A stretch of 40,737 bases of DNA from CAYHGV01 sp964356135 (GCA_964356135.1 CAYHGV010000012.1:1-40737); one strand, 5' to 3'; positions 8,146-17,500 are shown, numbered from the stretch's first letter. A program made the numbers and translations. Notes: a model not told the origin generated them from the letters alone.

Positions 8146-8630
8146 CTGGATTGGGCTCCGAGAAAGAGCGTAACGACATCAAGGCTCGGGCCGCCCGGAA
8201 TTTCGCGCCCTTCAATTTTGATTCCACGTTCGGCGATTTTCTTCAAGTACTCGCCGTCGTTCCCGTTGAAGCAAATGTAGGGGGCAATGCAGCGCCGGCC
8301 GGTTTCAAAATGCAGCCCTCCGATATGGATTTTTTTAATCATTATTCCGCCTTCTAACAGTTCTACCGTATCTTTGAGTGATGTGACTACTACCATCGTT
8401 TTTTTCTTATCGCTGGTATTTTTCAAAAATTCTATGCCTTCGCTGATCGATAGAATTACCGTTTTCACCCCGGCAGGCACCGCGAGGCTGTAGGTTTCCC
8501 GTTCCCATTCGTCCGTCGCCACTGCGTCATTGACAAGCACAATCCGTTCGATTCCAAGAGGTCGAACCCAGCCGGCAGTGACCTGGCCGTGAATTAAGCG
8601 GTCATCGACTCGAAATATGAAATCGTCCAC
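8142..8630 (-). CDS. PTS mannose-family EIIB component
   Basis: Cytosolic subunit that receives phosphate from EIIA on His and phosphorylates the incoming sugar. At 162 aa it has the family signature RVDDRLIHGQVTAGW at residues 7-21, with phospho-His at 14, and the EFLKNTSDKKKTMVVVTSLKDT-like central region. The start is GTG at 8630: nothing else in frame lies between it and the conserved N-terminus. There is no Shine-Dalgarno; a strong promoter sits so close that the message is predicted to be leaderless. It is the first gene of the PTS operon, and no EIIA gene is found in the window. Confidence 0.93.
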   Translation of the reverse strand: MDDFIFRVDDRLIHGQVTAGWVRPLGIERIVLVNDAVATDEWERETYSLAVPAGVKTVILSISEGIEFLKNTSDKKKTMVVVTSLKDTVELLEGGIMIKKIHIGGLHFETGRRCIAPYICFNGNDGEYLKKIAERGIKIEGREIPGGPSLDVVTLFLGAQSR

Positions 8631-8638
8631 TCAGGGTT

Positions 8639-8666
8639 ATCTTAACCGGTTTTAATGCTCAGTCAA
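8639..8666 (-). promoter_or_regulatory. Predicted promoter of the PTS operon
   Basis: On the - strand TTGACT (8666-8661) and TAAGAT (8644-8639) are separated by 16 nt. Only 8 nt lie between the -10 box and the GTG start of EIIB, so transcription should begin at or within a couple of nucleotides of the start codon. Confidence 0.65.
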
Positions 8667-9186
8667 GGGCTGAACTCGGGACCCGAATCCAGTCGTAACC
8701 ACGAATTCGCCTCGAAACGAGGTCCACACGAAGAGACACGAATGGGCACGAAGAGAATTGTGGAATTGAGCAACTCCGAAATTAACCAAACAAGTTGAAA
8801 ATATAGTCTGTTGGTTTCTTTGATTTGCATTAATTCGAGCACATTGGTGTTTCTTAGTTCCACTTACTTTTTGAATTTCATGGTTTCTTATCGCAGGATT
8901 CAAGTTGAGACAGTTCCAGATTTCTGCGTCGGTATTGACCTTTTGTGTAATGGGAGGCACAGGTGTCTTGAACGAATACCTTACAAATCATAGACTTACG
9001 GCCTCGTAAGAGTTGGCAGTAAATTTGCTTATTAAGATTGTGTGAGGTTTGTGGGTGGGGTTGGAAGGTTAGTTATTGTAGGTATAAACGCAAAACCAGG
9101 AGGCGTAGCGACTGTAACAGAATGAGTTTTTAAAAGTAATAAGCCGAGGTTTTATGTGAACAAAAGGGAAAAAGCTCTGAAAGGGG
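8667..9186. repeat. Intergenic region with CCACGAA-type repeats, no gene
   Basis: About 520 bp without a recognisable gene. At 8697-8754 there is a cluster of ACCACGAA, CACACGAAG, GACACGAAT and GGCACGAAG units and a small CCTCGAAACGAGG palindrome. The rest (8770-9180) contains only short frames with no start signals or family resemblance. It could be a decayed gene, but I cannot identify one. Confidence 0.5.
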
Positions 9187-9217
9187 GCAAAACCAGCAAA
9201 CCGCCAAGGCGGTCTGG
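9187..9217 (-). terminator. Rho-independent terminator of the queuosine transporter gene
   Basis: Read on the - strand, CCAG and ACCGCC pair with GGCGGT and CTGG (9217 down to 9193, with a small bulge), followed by TTTTG. It lies just downstream of the transporter stop codon. Confidence 0.6.
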
Positions 9218-9222
9218 ATGCG

Positions 9223-9906
9223 CTAATTGTAATGAGTTTTAAGGCGGAAAGGGTTGAATTTGGTGCCGTAATCGTAGGCATCAACTCCTTCCTTCTTTTT
9301 TAAGAACCAGCAAACCAGATAGGTCAACGGTGTGGCGAAGATTTCAAATCCGACTTTGAAAATATAATTGGACAGAATGACGGCAACGAGCAGCGAGGTG
9401 GGGAGGACGCCGAAAAAAGCGACCGTGACGAATAACAGAGTATCGATTCCTTCGCCGATGATGGTCGAACCGATGGTTCGAGTCCAGAGCCAACGACCTT
9501 TGGTGAGAATTTTCATTTTTGCCAGGACAAACGAATTCGAAAATTCACCGGCGAAGTAGGCGATGAGGCTCGCAACCACGATTCGCGGGGTCAAACCCAA
9601 GATTTTTTGATAGGCGGCCTGGTTTTCCCAGCCCGGTGCCGGTTTCATCCAACCCACGAGGATGAGAATTGCCGCCATCAAAAAATTGGCGAAAAAACCT
9701 GTCCAGATCACCTTCCGGGAACGGCGGTAGCCGTAGACTTCGGTCAAAATATCACCAAAGATGTAGCTCAAAGGGAATAACAAGGTTCCGGCATCAAAGG
9801 TGAATGGACCGAAACGAACGATTTTGGTCGAAACAATATTGGAGATAAGGAGCACGACTACGAATAGTGACATAATAAGGTCGAAGTATTTAAAGTTTTT
9901 CTCCAT
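9223..9906 (-). CDS. Queuosine precursor transporter (YhhQ/QPTR family)
   Basis: Inner-membrane importer for queuosine precursors (preQ0/preQ1 type), belonging to the YhhQ family. About six hydrophobic segments are visible. The signature FDAGTLLFPLSYIFGDILTE with YGYRRSRKVIW, and GSTIIGEGIDTLLFV in the second half, are diagnostic. I chose the ATG at 9906 (227 aa), not the GTG at 9915, because the GTG overlaps the predicted -10 box. There is no Shine-Dalgarno, and a leaderless message is predicted. A leaderless start also leaves no room for a preQ1 riboswitch. Neighbours do not include other queuosine genes. Confidence 0.92.
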   Translation of the reverse strand: MEKNFKYFDLIMSLFVVVLLISNIVSTKIVRFGPFTFDAGTLLFPLSYIFGDILTEVYGYRRSRKVIWTGFFANFLMAAILILVGWMKPAPGWENQAAYQKILGLTPRIVVASLIAYFAGEFSNSFVLAKMKILTKGRWLWTRTIGSTIIGEGIDTLLFVTVAFFGVLPTSLLVAVILSNYIFKVGFEIFATPLTYLVCWFLKKKEGVDAYDYGTKFNPFRLKTHYN

Positions 9907-9913
9907 TGCTGGC

Positions 9914-9941
9914 ACTATACCCGATTTTAGCTTGTCGTCAA
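9914..9941 (-). promoter_or_regulatory. Predicted promoter of the queuosine transporter gene
   Basis: TTGACG (9941-9936) and TATAGT (9919-9914) on the - strand are spaced by 16 nt. The ATG at 9906 begins after only 7 nt, the same geometry as the PTS operon promoter. Confidence 0.7.
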
Positions 9942-10010
9942 TCCCGGTTTGTCATTGGCGCGAAAATGTATCAGTCGGACCAACGGGAGCCCTGAAAAAC
10001 TACAAAATTA

Positions 10011-10240
10011 TACCACGAAATGGAACATAGGTGTCGTCCGCCACGTATCTTGGCGGACGACACCAAAACACGAAAGGACGAAATTCGTCGCGTCCAATTT
10101 TAAGAATGGACGCGCAATAGAGTGACTGCAAGGAACTCAAACCACGAAAAATAAATATTGTATTTTCAATGATTTTCCAAGTTTCGTGTTTTCTTAATTT
10201 GAGCTCTTTACAGTCGCTCTATACTGCGTATTTCGTGGTA
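10011..10240. repeat. Nested palindromic intergenic element
   Basis: Outer arms TACCACGAAAT (10011-10021) and ATTTCGTGGTA (10230-10240) are perfect inverted repeats. Inside are a 14-bp hairpin GGTGTCGTCCGCCA (10030-10043) / TGGCGGACGACACC (10051-10064), a CGCGTCCA / TGGACGCG pair near 10088-10115, and an imperfect ~22-bp inverted pair starting ATAGAGTGACTGCAAGG (about 10118) and ending CTTTACAGTCGCTCTAT (about 10221). There is no coding content. The arrangement resembles a non-autonomous palindromic (MITE-like) element, but no transposase-type terminal signature is recognised. Confidence 0.6.
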
Positions 10241-10275
10241 AAAATGACTTGTTCAGAGTCCTTAACAACTGTCTA

Positions 10276-10304
10276 TTGACAACCGTTTCAAATTCGGGTA
10301 GAGA
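10276..10304 (+). promoter_or_regulatory. Predicted promoter of the small barrel gene
   Basis: TTGACA (10276-10281) and TAGAGA (10299-10304) are separated by 17 nt. The ATG at 10312 lies 7 nt beyond the -10 box, again predicting a leaderless transcript. Confidence 0.65.
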
Positions 10305-10311
10305 TATAGCG

Positions 10312-10812
10312 ATGGGTTTGCGAAAGCTGATTGTGTTCTTTGTTCTTATTGGCACGTGCTTCGGCTGGGAGGTGGGTGCAAAATTAGGGACCGCCCTTCC
10401 AATTGGTGGATTCGAAACTTTTAACCGCTCGGGCATTTCCGGAATAGTCTACGGCGCAGTCGGGGAGAAGATACAGTGTGAACTCGAACTGGGCTACACC
10501 GGTCTGTCCGGCAAGTACCAGGGCTACCGGCTTAGTTTCTCGAATCTGAACCTGGAAGTTGGATATCCGATCATACAACGGCCAACCTCATCGATCGGGA
10601 TTATTGCCGGCGCCGGCGCGCTGCTCGTCGAGCGCGGCATCGGAGCGCACCGGGAATCGGGCCCGGCATTCCTTGTAAACTTCGGCGGAAGATTTCAACA
10701 ACGGGAAGAAAGGTTGCAGTTCAAGGTTGACCTGCTGCCGGTGTTTTTGACTGATGGTAAAGGTTGGGCTACGGTTTTTTGTATGAGATTCGGAGTAGGC
10801 TATGAATTATAA
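10312..10812 (+). CDS. Small outer-membrane beta-barrel-like protein
   Basis: A 166-aa protein with a clear signal peptide (MGLRKLIVFFVLIGTCFG) followed by alternating hydrophobic/polar strands and Gly/aromatic turns, ending in a short strand with a C-terminal hydrophobic residue (FGVGYEL). This is typical of small porin/OmpX-like barrels, but no family is recognised. I chose the ATG at 10312 rather than the upstream frame start at 10249 because the signal peptide begins there and the predicted promoter overlaps the longer frame. Its end overlaps the start of the next gene, a lipoprotein, by 11 nt, so the two probably work together. Confidence 0.75.
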   Translation: MGLRKLIVFFVLIGTCFGWEVGAKLGTALPIGGFETFNRSGISGIVYGAVGEKIQCELELGYTGLSGKYQGYRLSFSNLNLEVGYPIIQRPTSSIGIIAGAGALLVERGIGAHRESGPAFLVNFGGRFQQREERLQFKVDLLPVFLTDGKGWATVFCMRFGVGYEL

Positions 10813-11413
10813 ATGGCTCTGGTTCGGTGTAGTTTTTATTTTTGGCTGCAGCCAAGACCACATTGTTCTTCGGGCAACTGCCGACTATTTCCCGTTCAAA
10901 GTCGGTAATTACTGGAAATATGAAGATGCCGTCTCCAAAATTCCGCACATCGTGGAAGTAAAAATGGATAGTGTGGTTTTTGGGCGTTCTTGTACAGTCG
11001 TGGAAGATAATTTCAAGGAGAGTTACTGGGTAAAATCGGAGGGGTGGGTAGAGAAATTCGTTGTGAAAACAATTACCCGGTATGGTGAAGAGGATACCTT
11101 AGAACAGGCATATCGGGCATACTATCTGCTGCCGTTTGTTGTCGGTAACATCTGGTCGGATACTCTTGCCGATACGGTGGTGGTTATGACCGATACGATA
11201 ATTTTTCACCACGCAATTGACGTGACCGTAGCAGGTATTGAAGATGTGAACAATTTTACTGATACCTACAAGGTTGAGACGGTCGAGACCGTCAGCCAGA
11301 ATGATTCAACCGAGACCACAGTGACCACCGAGTGGTTCGCTCCCGGTATCGGATTAGTAAAGAGGGTGGGGGAAGGTGTCGAGGAAATTCTGATTGAATA
11401 TCAGGTGAGGTGA
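10802..11413 (+). CDS. Putative lipoprotein of unknown function
   Basis: A 203-aa protein with a short N-terminal hydrophobic segment ending in a lipobox-like FIFGC (Cys16), so it is probably lipidated in the envelope. The mature part opens with YFPFKVGNYWKYED, a pattern I associate with small secreted proteins of WOR-3-like and related genomes, and continues as a Val/Thr-rich beta-sheet protein. No enzyme motif is visible. It is translationally coupled to the preceding barrel gene and followed by a terminator. Confidence 0.75.
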   Translation: MNYKWLWFGVVFIFGCSQDHIVLRATADYFPFKVGNYWKYEDAVSKIPHIVEVKMDSVVFGRSCTVVEDNFKESYWVKSEGWVEKFVVKTITRYGEEDTLEQAYRAYYLLPFVVGNIWSDTLADTVVVMTDTIIFHHAIDVTVAGIEDVNNFTDTYKVETVETVSQNDSTETTVTTEWFAPGIGLVKRVGEGVEEILIEYQVR

Positions 11414-11449
11414 TGTCCGGGCAATCGGCAGCTCGTTCAGTTGCTATAA

Positions 11450-11483
11450 CCTCGGCCGTTTCTGCCGGGGGCTTATTTTTTTT
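11450..11483 (+). terminator. Rho-independent terminator after the lipoprotein gene
   Basis: CCTCGGC (11450-11456) pairs with GCCGGGG (11464-11470) with one G-T pair and a 7-nt loop. A short GCTTA and a run of eight T follow (11476-11483). It separates the barrel/lipoprotein pair from tonB. Confidence 0.7.
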
Positions 11484-11507
11484 AGCTCTTTCGTAGGGAG
11501 ATAGGTA

Positions 11508-12209
11508 ATGATGGAACGACACTGGCAAGAAACCTATCCGTTAAACCTCAAGCGCGCCTATTTTATCACCATCGGCCTGACATTGGTGGTGACAGTTTTA
11601 TTTTTAGGAATCGGTTATCTCAAGAGTATGAATTTACTCGCGACATCAAGCAGAGCCGACACTAAAACCCGGGTGATTGCATTTACCTATGCCCAGTTAG
11701 GACCGCCCCCTTCGCTCCTGAGCGAAGAGGGGACATCAATCGGCTCGGGCGGTGTTGCCCCTCAGACGTCCACTGCCGGGGTTCCCAAGCCGGTGGCCGA
11801 TACGGAGGCAGTGGCGGAGACGACTCCCACCCAGGCTGAGTTGGGCAGTGGGGGAACGGGAACCGGTGGTTTAATCATGGGTGAAGAGATTCCGGCTTCG
11901 GCGGTCTATTTACCGTACTTGAGAGTAGAAGTGAAACCCGAACCGAAATATATCCCGATGCCGGAATTGCCGAAAAAAATGGTTCGCGCCGATCTCAGGG
12001 AAGCGACGGTGATCACCAACGCATTGGTTGATTTCGACGGTAGAGTAAGAACGGTTGAGATTCTGGAATCTTCCGGAAATCCAGCGTTGGATACCGTTGC
12101 TTGCCAGGCAGCCCTCCAATCGCTCTTCACGCCCGCCCGACACCGGGGCCAGTCGGTTCGGGTTTGGGTTTCGATACCGTTCCGGTTCATGCCTCCCGAG
12201 CGGCAATGA
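11508..12209 (+). CDS. TonB-family energy transducer
   Basis: Inner-membrane-anchored protein that couples proton-motive force to outer-membrane receptors. At 233 aa it has a cytoplasmic N-terminus, one membrane segment at about residues 18-40, a flexible Gly/Thr/Pro-rich linker, and a C-terminal TonB domain (about 165-230) with ATVITNALVDFDGRVRTVEI, DTVACQAALQ and VWVSIPFRF. Start at the first of two adjacent ATGs, downstream of GGGAG. No exbB/exbD is in the window. Two TonB-dependent receptors lie downstream and are the obvious partners. Confidence 0.88.
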   Translation: MMERHWQETYPLNLKRAYFITIGLTLVVTVLFLGIGYLKSMNLLATSSRADTKTRVIAFTYAQLGPPPSLLSEEGTSIGSGGVAPQTSTAGVPKPVADTEAVAETTPTQAELGSGGTGTGGLIMGEEIPASAVYLPYLRVEVKPEPKYIPMPELPKKMVRADLREATVITNALVDFDGRVRTVEILESSGNPALDTVACQAALQSLFTPARHRGQSVRVWVSIPFRFMPPERQ

Positions 12210-12282
12210 ACTGCAGAAACAATGATCCGGCAGTTAAAATCGAAGCTGGTCCGCAGATGCGCGTGAAGTGAAAAGTTTTCTC

Positions 12283-12311
12283 TTGACAAAGCATGCGAGT
12301 GAATATAGATT
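12283..12311 (+). promoter_or_regulatory. Predicted promoter of the first envelope gene block
   Basis: TTGACA (12283-12288) and TAGATT (12306-12311) are separated by 17 nt. The first annotated gene starts 142 nt downstream, leaving a leader that contains a possible 28-codon ORF. Confidence 0.65.
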
Positions 12312-12320
12312 ATCTTTGTT

Positions 12321-12407
12321 ATGAGAAAGGATCGACGAAATCGGCCGGGTAGTATTTTCACAAGCAAAAACCGAGGTGATTATTCAAGCAGGGGGTGCGT
12401 CCGATAA
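12321..12407 (+). CDS. Possible leaderless small ORF, 28 aa, Arg-rich
   Basis: ATG at 12321 lies 9 nt after the -10 box of the promoter at 12283-12311, with no ribosome binding site. It encodes a 28-residue basic peptide beginning MRKDRRNRPG and ends at TAA 12405-12407, ahead of the AAGGAGGG of the next gene. It may be a leader peptide or chance; only the promoter geometry supports it. Confidence 0.3.
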   Translation: MRKDRRNRPGSIFTSKNRGDYSSRGCVR

Positions 12408-12453
12408 CCAGAAAGTGTTAAACCCAATAAAACTTTATATGAAGGAGGGCATA

Positions 12454-14511
12454 ATGAAGAAAGCAGTACTCTTAGGATTTTTACTAATGACCGGGATGAT
12501 TTGGGCAGTGCAGATTTCTGGTCAGGATGCAATTTTACTGCCCGCCGAGCCCGGAAAATCCAGCCAGCTGATTCCCGTTTCTAAAATTCCGGGTGGAGTC
12601 GATTATCTCATCCAGTATGATGGCGGCGAAATGCTTAATTACCTTTCCGGTCTCTTAAAGGGTGATACCTTAGGGGTATTCTTCGTGCCGCCCGCCGCAT
12701 GCTCACTGCTCGAGGTCTACTTCTGCCGTTATCCGTTCGGGGCACCGGTGGATAAAAATTACAAAGCATTTGCCTGTGATGTGCCGGATGGGGTAACGAT
12801 GGCAAGCTTTGGTGAATACCACAATGCGGCCTCGACTCCGGGTCCGACTCCGATGGGAACCTATTATGCCGGTCCGACCGATATGACCTTGGATTCGGTT
12901 TCGGCATGGGAATGGGATACTTTGAAGGTTACTTCCAAACCCGATGTCGGTACCAATGTTTTTTATGCCGGCTATTCCATTAATGAAGACAGCACCCACA
13001 GCACCCGAATTGATGCTGGCGGTGCAACCACTCCTCTTCCGTTCCATGCGATCGCCTGGAAGCAAGCCGGGGCGGCACCCACGGCCAACGGTCCGGGTTG
13101 GTATTCATCCTGGCATCTGTTCTGGGTTCGGGCGTTGGTGAGGGTCTATGAGAACCTGCCAGCCGAGGTAAAATCGATCGATGAGCTTGCAGATAGCTAT
13201 ACTATGGGCAGCCGGGATGTGACGGCTAATATTGTCGATGTGGTTGGAGTGCCTGGTAACTTAAGGGGCGTGAAATCCGCAATTTTCCATTACACGGTTA
13301 ATAGCGGGACCTACTCTGATCTTCCGATGACTCTGATTGATGGCGATACCTTAGACGGGACCTATAAGGCGACGATTCCGGGAGCGGCAGTCGGAGATAC
13401 GGTCAGTTATTTCATTACCGCTTCGGACTGTCAGGATGCTGCTGATACCTCAATCACAAACTCCTATGTTATCCGAACCGGAACCGCTGGAAAGGGGCTC
13501 TTGCTTCTTGAACCGAATGATACTTACTATGGTGCTCCTTATAGCCCTGATGTTATTGGATCTTTAGGTAAGACCGACCTTTGGGATGAGGACCAATACG
13601 GCTCCGCGGACGAATCGGTACTTAACTTCTATCGTAATGGTCCGGGCAAAAAGCTCATTTTCTGGAATGCCTGGAGTGGTTTTTCTTTTGCAGCCGATAC
13701 CGCTTTTTTAAAAAGCTTCCTTGATGAAGGGGGACAGCTCTTCATAAGCTCCCAAGACTTACCCGGTGGTGGTTTTGGACTTGGTTATGGAGACTGGACT
13801 GCGCCGCCTGGCCATTTCCTCCTGGAATACTTAAAAGCGATTAGTGGTACGGACGACGATTCGATAATTGATAAGGATCCTACCTTCACTCAGTTCGGAG
13901 TGCCAGGAGACCCCATAACCGGCTCACCGGAGTTAACTCAAATTACCCTCTATCCCTATGCGACCGTGGGTTCGGGAAATAACTACGCGGGGAAATTTGA
14001 CTCCTTAGACGCTGGTACGGAGCCGATATTCTACGGAGGATCCGGAGAGGTTATGGGCTATCGTTACGAAGATGCGGCAAAAGGCTATCGGGTGGTCTTT
14101 CTCTACTGGCCATTCAATTACATCATGCTTTCGGACACATCCGATTTTGATACCACCGCCCAGAAAAAACTGATTGAGAACTGCTTTAATTGGCTGGTTC
14201 CCGGTGTTGAAGAAGGCACAAAGAAACCGGTCAGTTTCGCACGGTTGTATCAGAATGCACCGAACCCAGTGTCGCACAGCACCCAAATTCGGTATTCGTT
14301 GCCGGTTGCCCAGCATGTCACCCTTCGGGTTTATGATTTGACCGGAGCTTTAGTCAGCACCCTGGTCAACGGTGATCTGAAAGCCGGCGAATACAAGACC
14401 ACCTGGAATGGTTGCGACAAACAGGGGACGAGAGTTGCAGCCGGTGTCTATTTCTATCGGCTTGACACCAAGAACTATCAGGCGACCAATAAACTAATTT
14501 TAGTCAGATAA
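12454..14511 (+). CDS. Secreted protein with C-terminal type IX-style sorting domain
   Basis: A 685-aa exported protein. The ATG at 12454 follows AAGGAGGG and starts a signal peptide (MKKAVLLGFLLMTGMIWA); a longer frame from 12376 is not used. Residues about 240-350 look like an Ig-like domain, with the motif AAVGDTVSYFITASD. Residues 350-580 form a globular region of unknown function containing LLLLEPNDTYYG and FLKSFLDEGGQLFISSQ. The last ~95 residues (from LYQNAPNP) match the FlgD-Ig/Por sorting type: VTLRVYDLTGALV, TWNGCDKQG, AAGVYFYRL and a final KLILVR. The T9SS core is not in the window. It lies directly upstream of the first receptor triad, separated by a hairpin. Confidence 0.85.
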   Translation: MKKAVLLGFLLMTGMIWAVQISGQDAILLPAEPGKSSQLIPVSKIPGGVDYLIQYDGGEMLNYLSGLLKGDTLGVFFVPPAACSLLEVYFCRYPFGAPVDKNYKAFACDVPDGVTMASFGEYHNAASTPGPTPMGTYYAGPTDMTLDSVSAWEWDTLKVTSKPDVGTNVFYAGYSINEDSTHSTRIDAGGATTPLPFHAIAWKQAGAAPTANGPGWYSSWHLFWVRALVRVYENLPAEVKSIDELADSYTMGSRDVTANIVDVVGVPGNLRGVKSAIFHYTVNSGTYSDLPMTLIDGDTLDGTYKATIPGAAVGDTVSYFITASDCQDAADTSITNSYVIRTGTAGKGLLLLEPNDTYYGAPYSPDVIGSLGKTDLWDEDQYGSADESVLNFYRNGPGKKLIFWNAWSGFSFAADTAFLKSFLDEGGQLFISSQDLPGGGFGLGYGDWTAPPGHFLLEYLKAISGTDDDSIIDKDPTFTQFGVPGDPITGSPELTQITLYPYATVGSGNNYAGKFDSLDAGTEPIFYGGSGEVMGYRYEDAAKGYRVVFLYWPFNYIMLSDTSDFDTTAQKKLIENCFNWLVPGVEEGTKKPVSFARLYQNAPNPVSHSTQIRYSLPVAQHVTLRVYDLTGALVSTLVNGDLKAGEYKTTWNGCDKQGTRVAAGVYFYRLDTKNYQATNKLILVR

Positions 14512-14521
14512 AAACTTGCGA

Positions 14522-14550
14522 GGAGGGGGGCTTGAATAAAGCCCCCCTCC
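14522..14550 (+). terminator. GC-rich hairpin between secreted-protein gene and receptor gene
   Basis: GGAGGGGGGCTT (14522-14533), a 5-nt loop, and AAGCCCCCCTCC (14539-14550) form a perfect 12-bp stem. No T-tract follows; instead the receptor's AAAGGAG ribosome binding site begins at once. It may attenuate or protect the 3' end of the upstream message rather than fully terminate. Confidence 0.6.
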
Positions 14551-14564
14551 CAAAAGGAGAAGCC

Positions 14565-17500
14565 ATGAGAAAATGTGCGGTTCTTCTTGTGCTAAGCATT
14601 TTGTGTTTCTCTTCGCTATATGCCGGTACAACGGGCAAGGTCGCGGGCCGGGTGATCGACCGCGAAACCAAGGAACCGTTAGTCGGGGTCGATGTGGTAA
14701 TCGAAGGCACATCGATGGGGGCGGCTACCGGACGGGATGGGAGCTATTTTATTATCAATGTTCCGGTCGGAGTTTACTCGGTGACTGCAACGATGATCGG
14801 TTTTGAACCGGTTACTAAATCAGGAGTGATGGTTTCCGCCGACCTTACCAGCTCGATTGATTTTGCCGTCAAGTCTACGGTCATTCCATTAAAGGGCGTA
14901 ACGGTCACGGCCGAGCGGCCATTGATCCGCCGGGATGCAACTTCTACTACTCACCTCGTGGGGGGAGAAGAGATCATCAATCAGCCGATCCGGACCTTCC
15001 AGGAAGTAGTCGCGCAGCAGTCGGGCGTGGTCAACTCCGCCGGCGGCGCTTCGGGTGCGACCTCCGGTCTTCACCTGAGGGGCGGACGGGCGGACGAAGT
15101 CGCCTACATGGTTGACGGCATGTCAATCAAAGACCCGATTACCGGTCAAGCCGGGGCGATTGTCAGCACCGCGGCGATCGAAGAGATGGCGGTGGTTACG
15201 GGCGGCTTCAACGCCGAATACGGGCAGGCGATGTCGGGAGTGGTGAACGTCGTAACGAAAGAGACCCGGAGATTTGAAGGGCTTGCCCGGTATCAGACCG
15301 ATATGCCTTTCACCGGCACCCTGAACCAGGGAATTCATCAAATGCAAGTCAACCTGGGCGGTCCATTCCCTCTCTTGCGTAACCTCTCTTTTTTCCTGTC
15401 GGGAGAATTATCCCTGCGCGACCATCTCGAGGCTTACTTTGGAGCCATGCCCGAGAGTTTGCGCTACGGTTCGATGTCCAATACCGACGAACAGATTTAC
15501 ACCACCCAGGCGAAAATGGCGTATCGCCTATCGCCTGCGATAAAGCTGAATGTTTCCGGTTTTCTCTCGCGCAACCAGGGTGGGCGGTACGCGCCGTTCA
15601 TCGGACTTCCGTTTTTGGAACAGCACAGTGAGAACGATTATAAATATGTCTCACCGGAATGGCGTGATGCCCGCTGGCGGAAGGCATATCAGCTTACCGG
15701 CTCGCTGACCCACCAGTTAAGCCAGAAGACCTTCTATAATTTGAGATTTGGTTATTTCAACACCCACACCATTGACGGTCTGCGCAATATGGTCTATGAG
15801 AAAAATCGCCAGTTCTGGCAGGATATTCGATTCCTGCCGTGGTGGTTCTATACGATGTATGAAAACCGGGATGCGTCCGGTGTCGTCTGGAATGCCAAGC
15901 GCGGGATCAAGGAGATAACAGCAACTGGAGATACGCTTTGGGATTATTACTATCCGTACGGTGTGCCCGGTATCTTTCGGATGGGGCCTTCGGGTAATTG
16001 GGAGGAACGGCAATCAAATTACTACGGCCTTGATTTCGATATCACCTCTCAGATTACGCCCCACCACGAGCTTAAACTTGGATTTACCGGCAAGCTCCAC
16101 AATGTCAGTCGGGAAAATGGTCAGTACATCTCGACAATAAAAAACCAGGTCATCAAACCGACCAATGACACGACCTATTCCTGGATTACCACCGATGGTG
16201 ATACCTTCGAAATAGGGACTTCGTTAGAAGATTCGCTGATTTGGGTTTTGGTCAATGGCGATACGATCGACGTTCAGCACGATTCGCTGGTCTGGGTACC
16301 TCCCTACGGTGGTAGCGACAGCGCCTACTGGGATATCAGCGATGCTCTTTATTTTGACCGGTATAAGGGAGAAAACCCCTATGAATTTGGCATCTATCTC
16401 CAGGATAAAATTGAATACGAAGGTTTTGTCATCAATCCCGGATTGAGAATCGATTACTTCGACCCCAAGACCTGGCGATTCAATGACTTTCTCTATCCCT
16501 ATCGGGATACGATTATTAACGGCCAGCGGGTCAGTGTTCTGGATACAACATCGGCAGCACCGAAGTTGCAGGTCAGTCCGAGAATCGGCATTGCGTTTCC
16601 GGTTACTCCGCAGACGGTGTTCCATGTTTCCTATGGCCACTTCTTCCAGATGTCACGCATGCGGTGGTTGTATGACAGCTATACAACCATTGTCACCCAA
16701 AAACGGGGAGCCTGGGGTTTGATCGGCAATCCTAATCTGGGTGCGCAGAAGACGATTCAGTATGAGATCGGTCTTGCCCACGAGCTTTTCTCGAATACTG
16801 CTCTTAATCTGACCGCTTTCTATAAAGACCTCTATAATCTGATCGGAACCCGGTTGATTCCCGCGATTCCCAATTCCTATACCGCCTATATGGCAGAGGA
16901 TTATGGAAATGTCAGGGGGGTCGAACTCACCATCCAGCGCCAGGCAAGCCGGTATCTGTCCGGCCAGCTCTCGTATACGCTGCAGTTTGCGAAAGGCACC
17001 AGCTCATGGGAACGGGCGGCATATTACGACTATATTTCGAACGTACCGCTGGATCCCTACACCGGTTTACCGTACCAGTTACCGAAGATTGATTATCCGC
17101 TGGAGTTCGACCAACGCCATACGATCGTGGCGAATATCAATCTTTCACTGCCCGAGGATTTGAAGGAGCCGTTTCGCAATATTAATTTGAACGCGATCAC
17201 GAATCTGGGCAGTGGTCTTCCGTATACTGAGCGGGATAAACGGAACTACATTGTCGGGGTGACGAACGCCAAGCGGATGCCGTGGACCTTCGAAACCGAT
17301 ATCCGAATTACCAAAGAATTTAAAGTCATGGGCCTGCGCTTTTCGATCTTTGCCGAAGGGACCAATATCTTCAATAATCTGAATATTCAGAATCTCTATC
17401 CCAACACCGGAAAAACCGACGACAATCAGTGGCTTGATAGCTATGAAACGTATATCGATGGGACATTCCCCAAAGCCTATCTCGACCAGGGACAGATTCC

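Noticed and set aside
8652..8993. Overlapping short ORFs on both strands in the 8.6-9.0 kb gap
   Set aside because: They run through CCACGAA repeats, lack ribosome binding sites and match no family I recognise.
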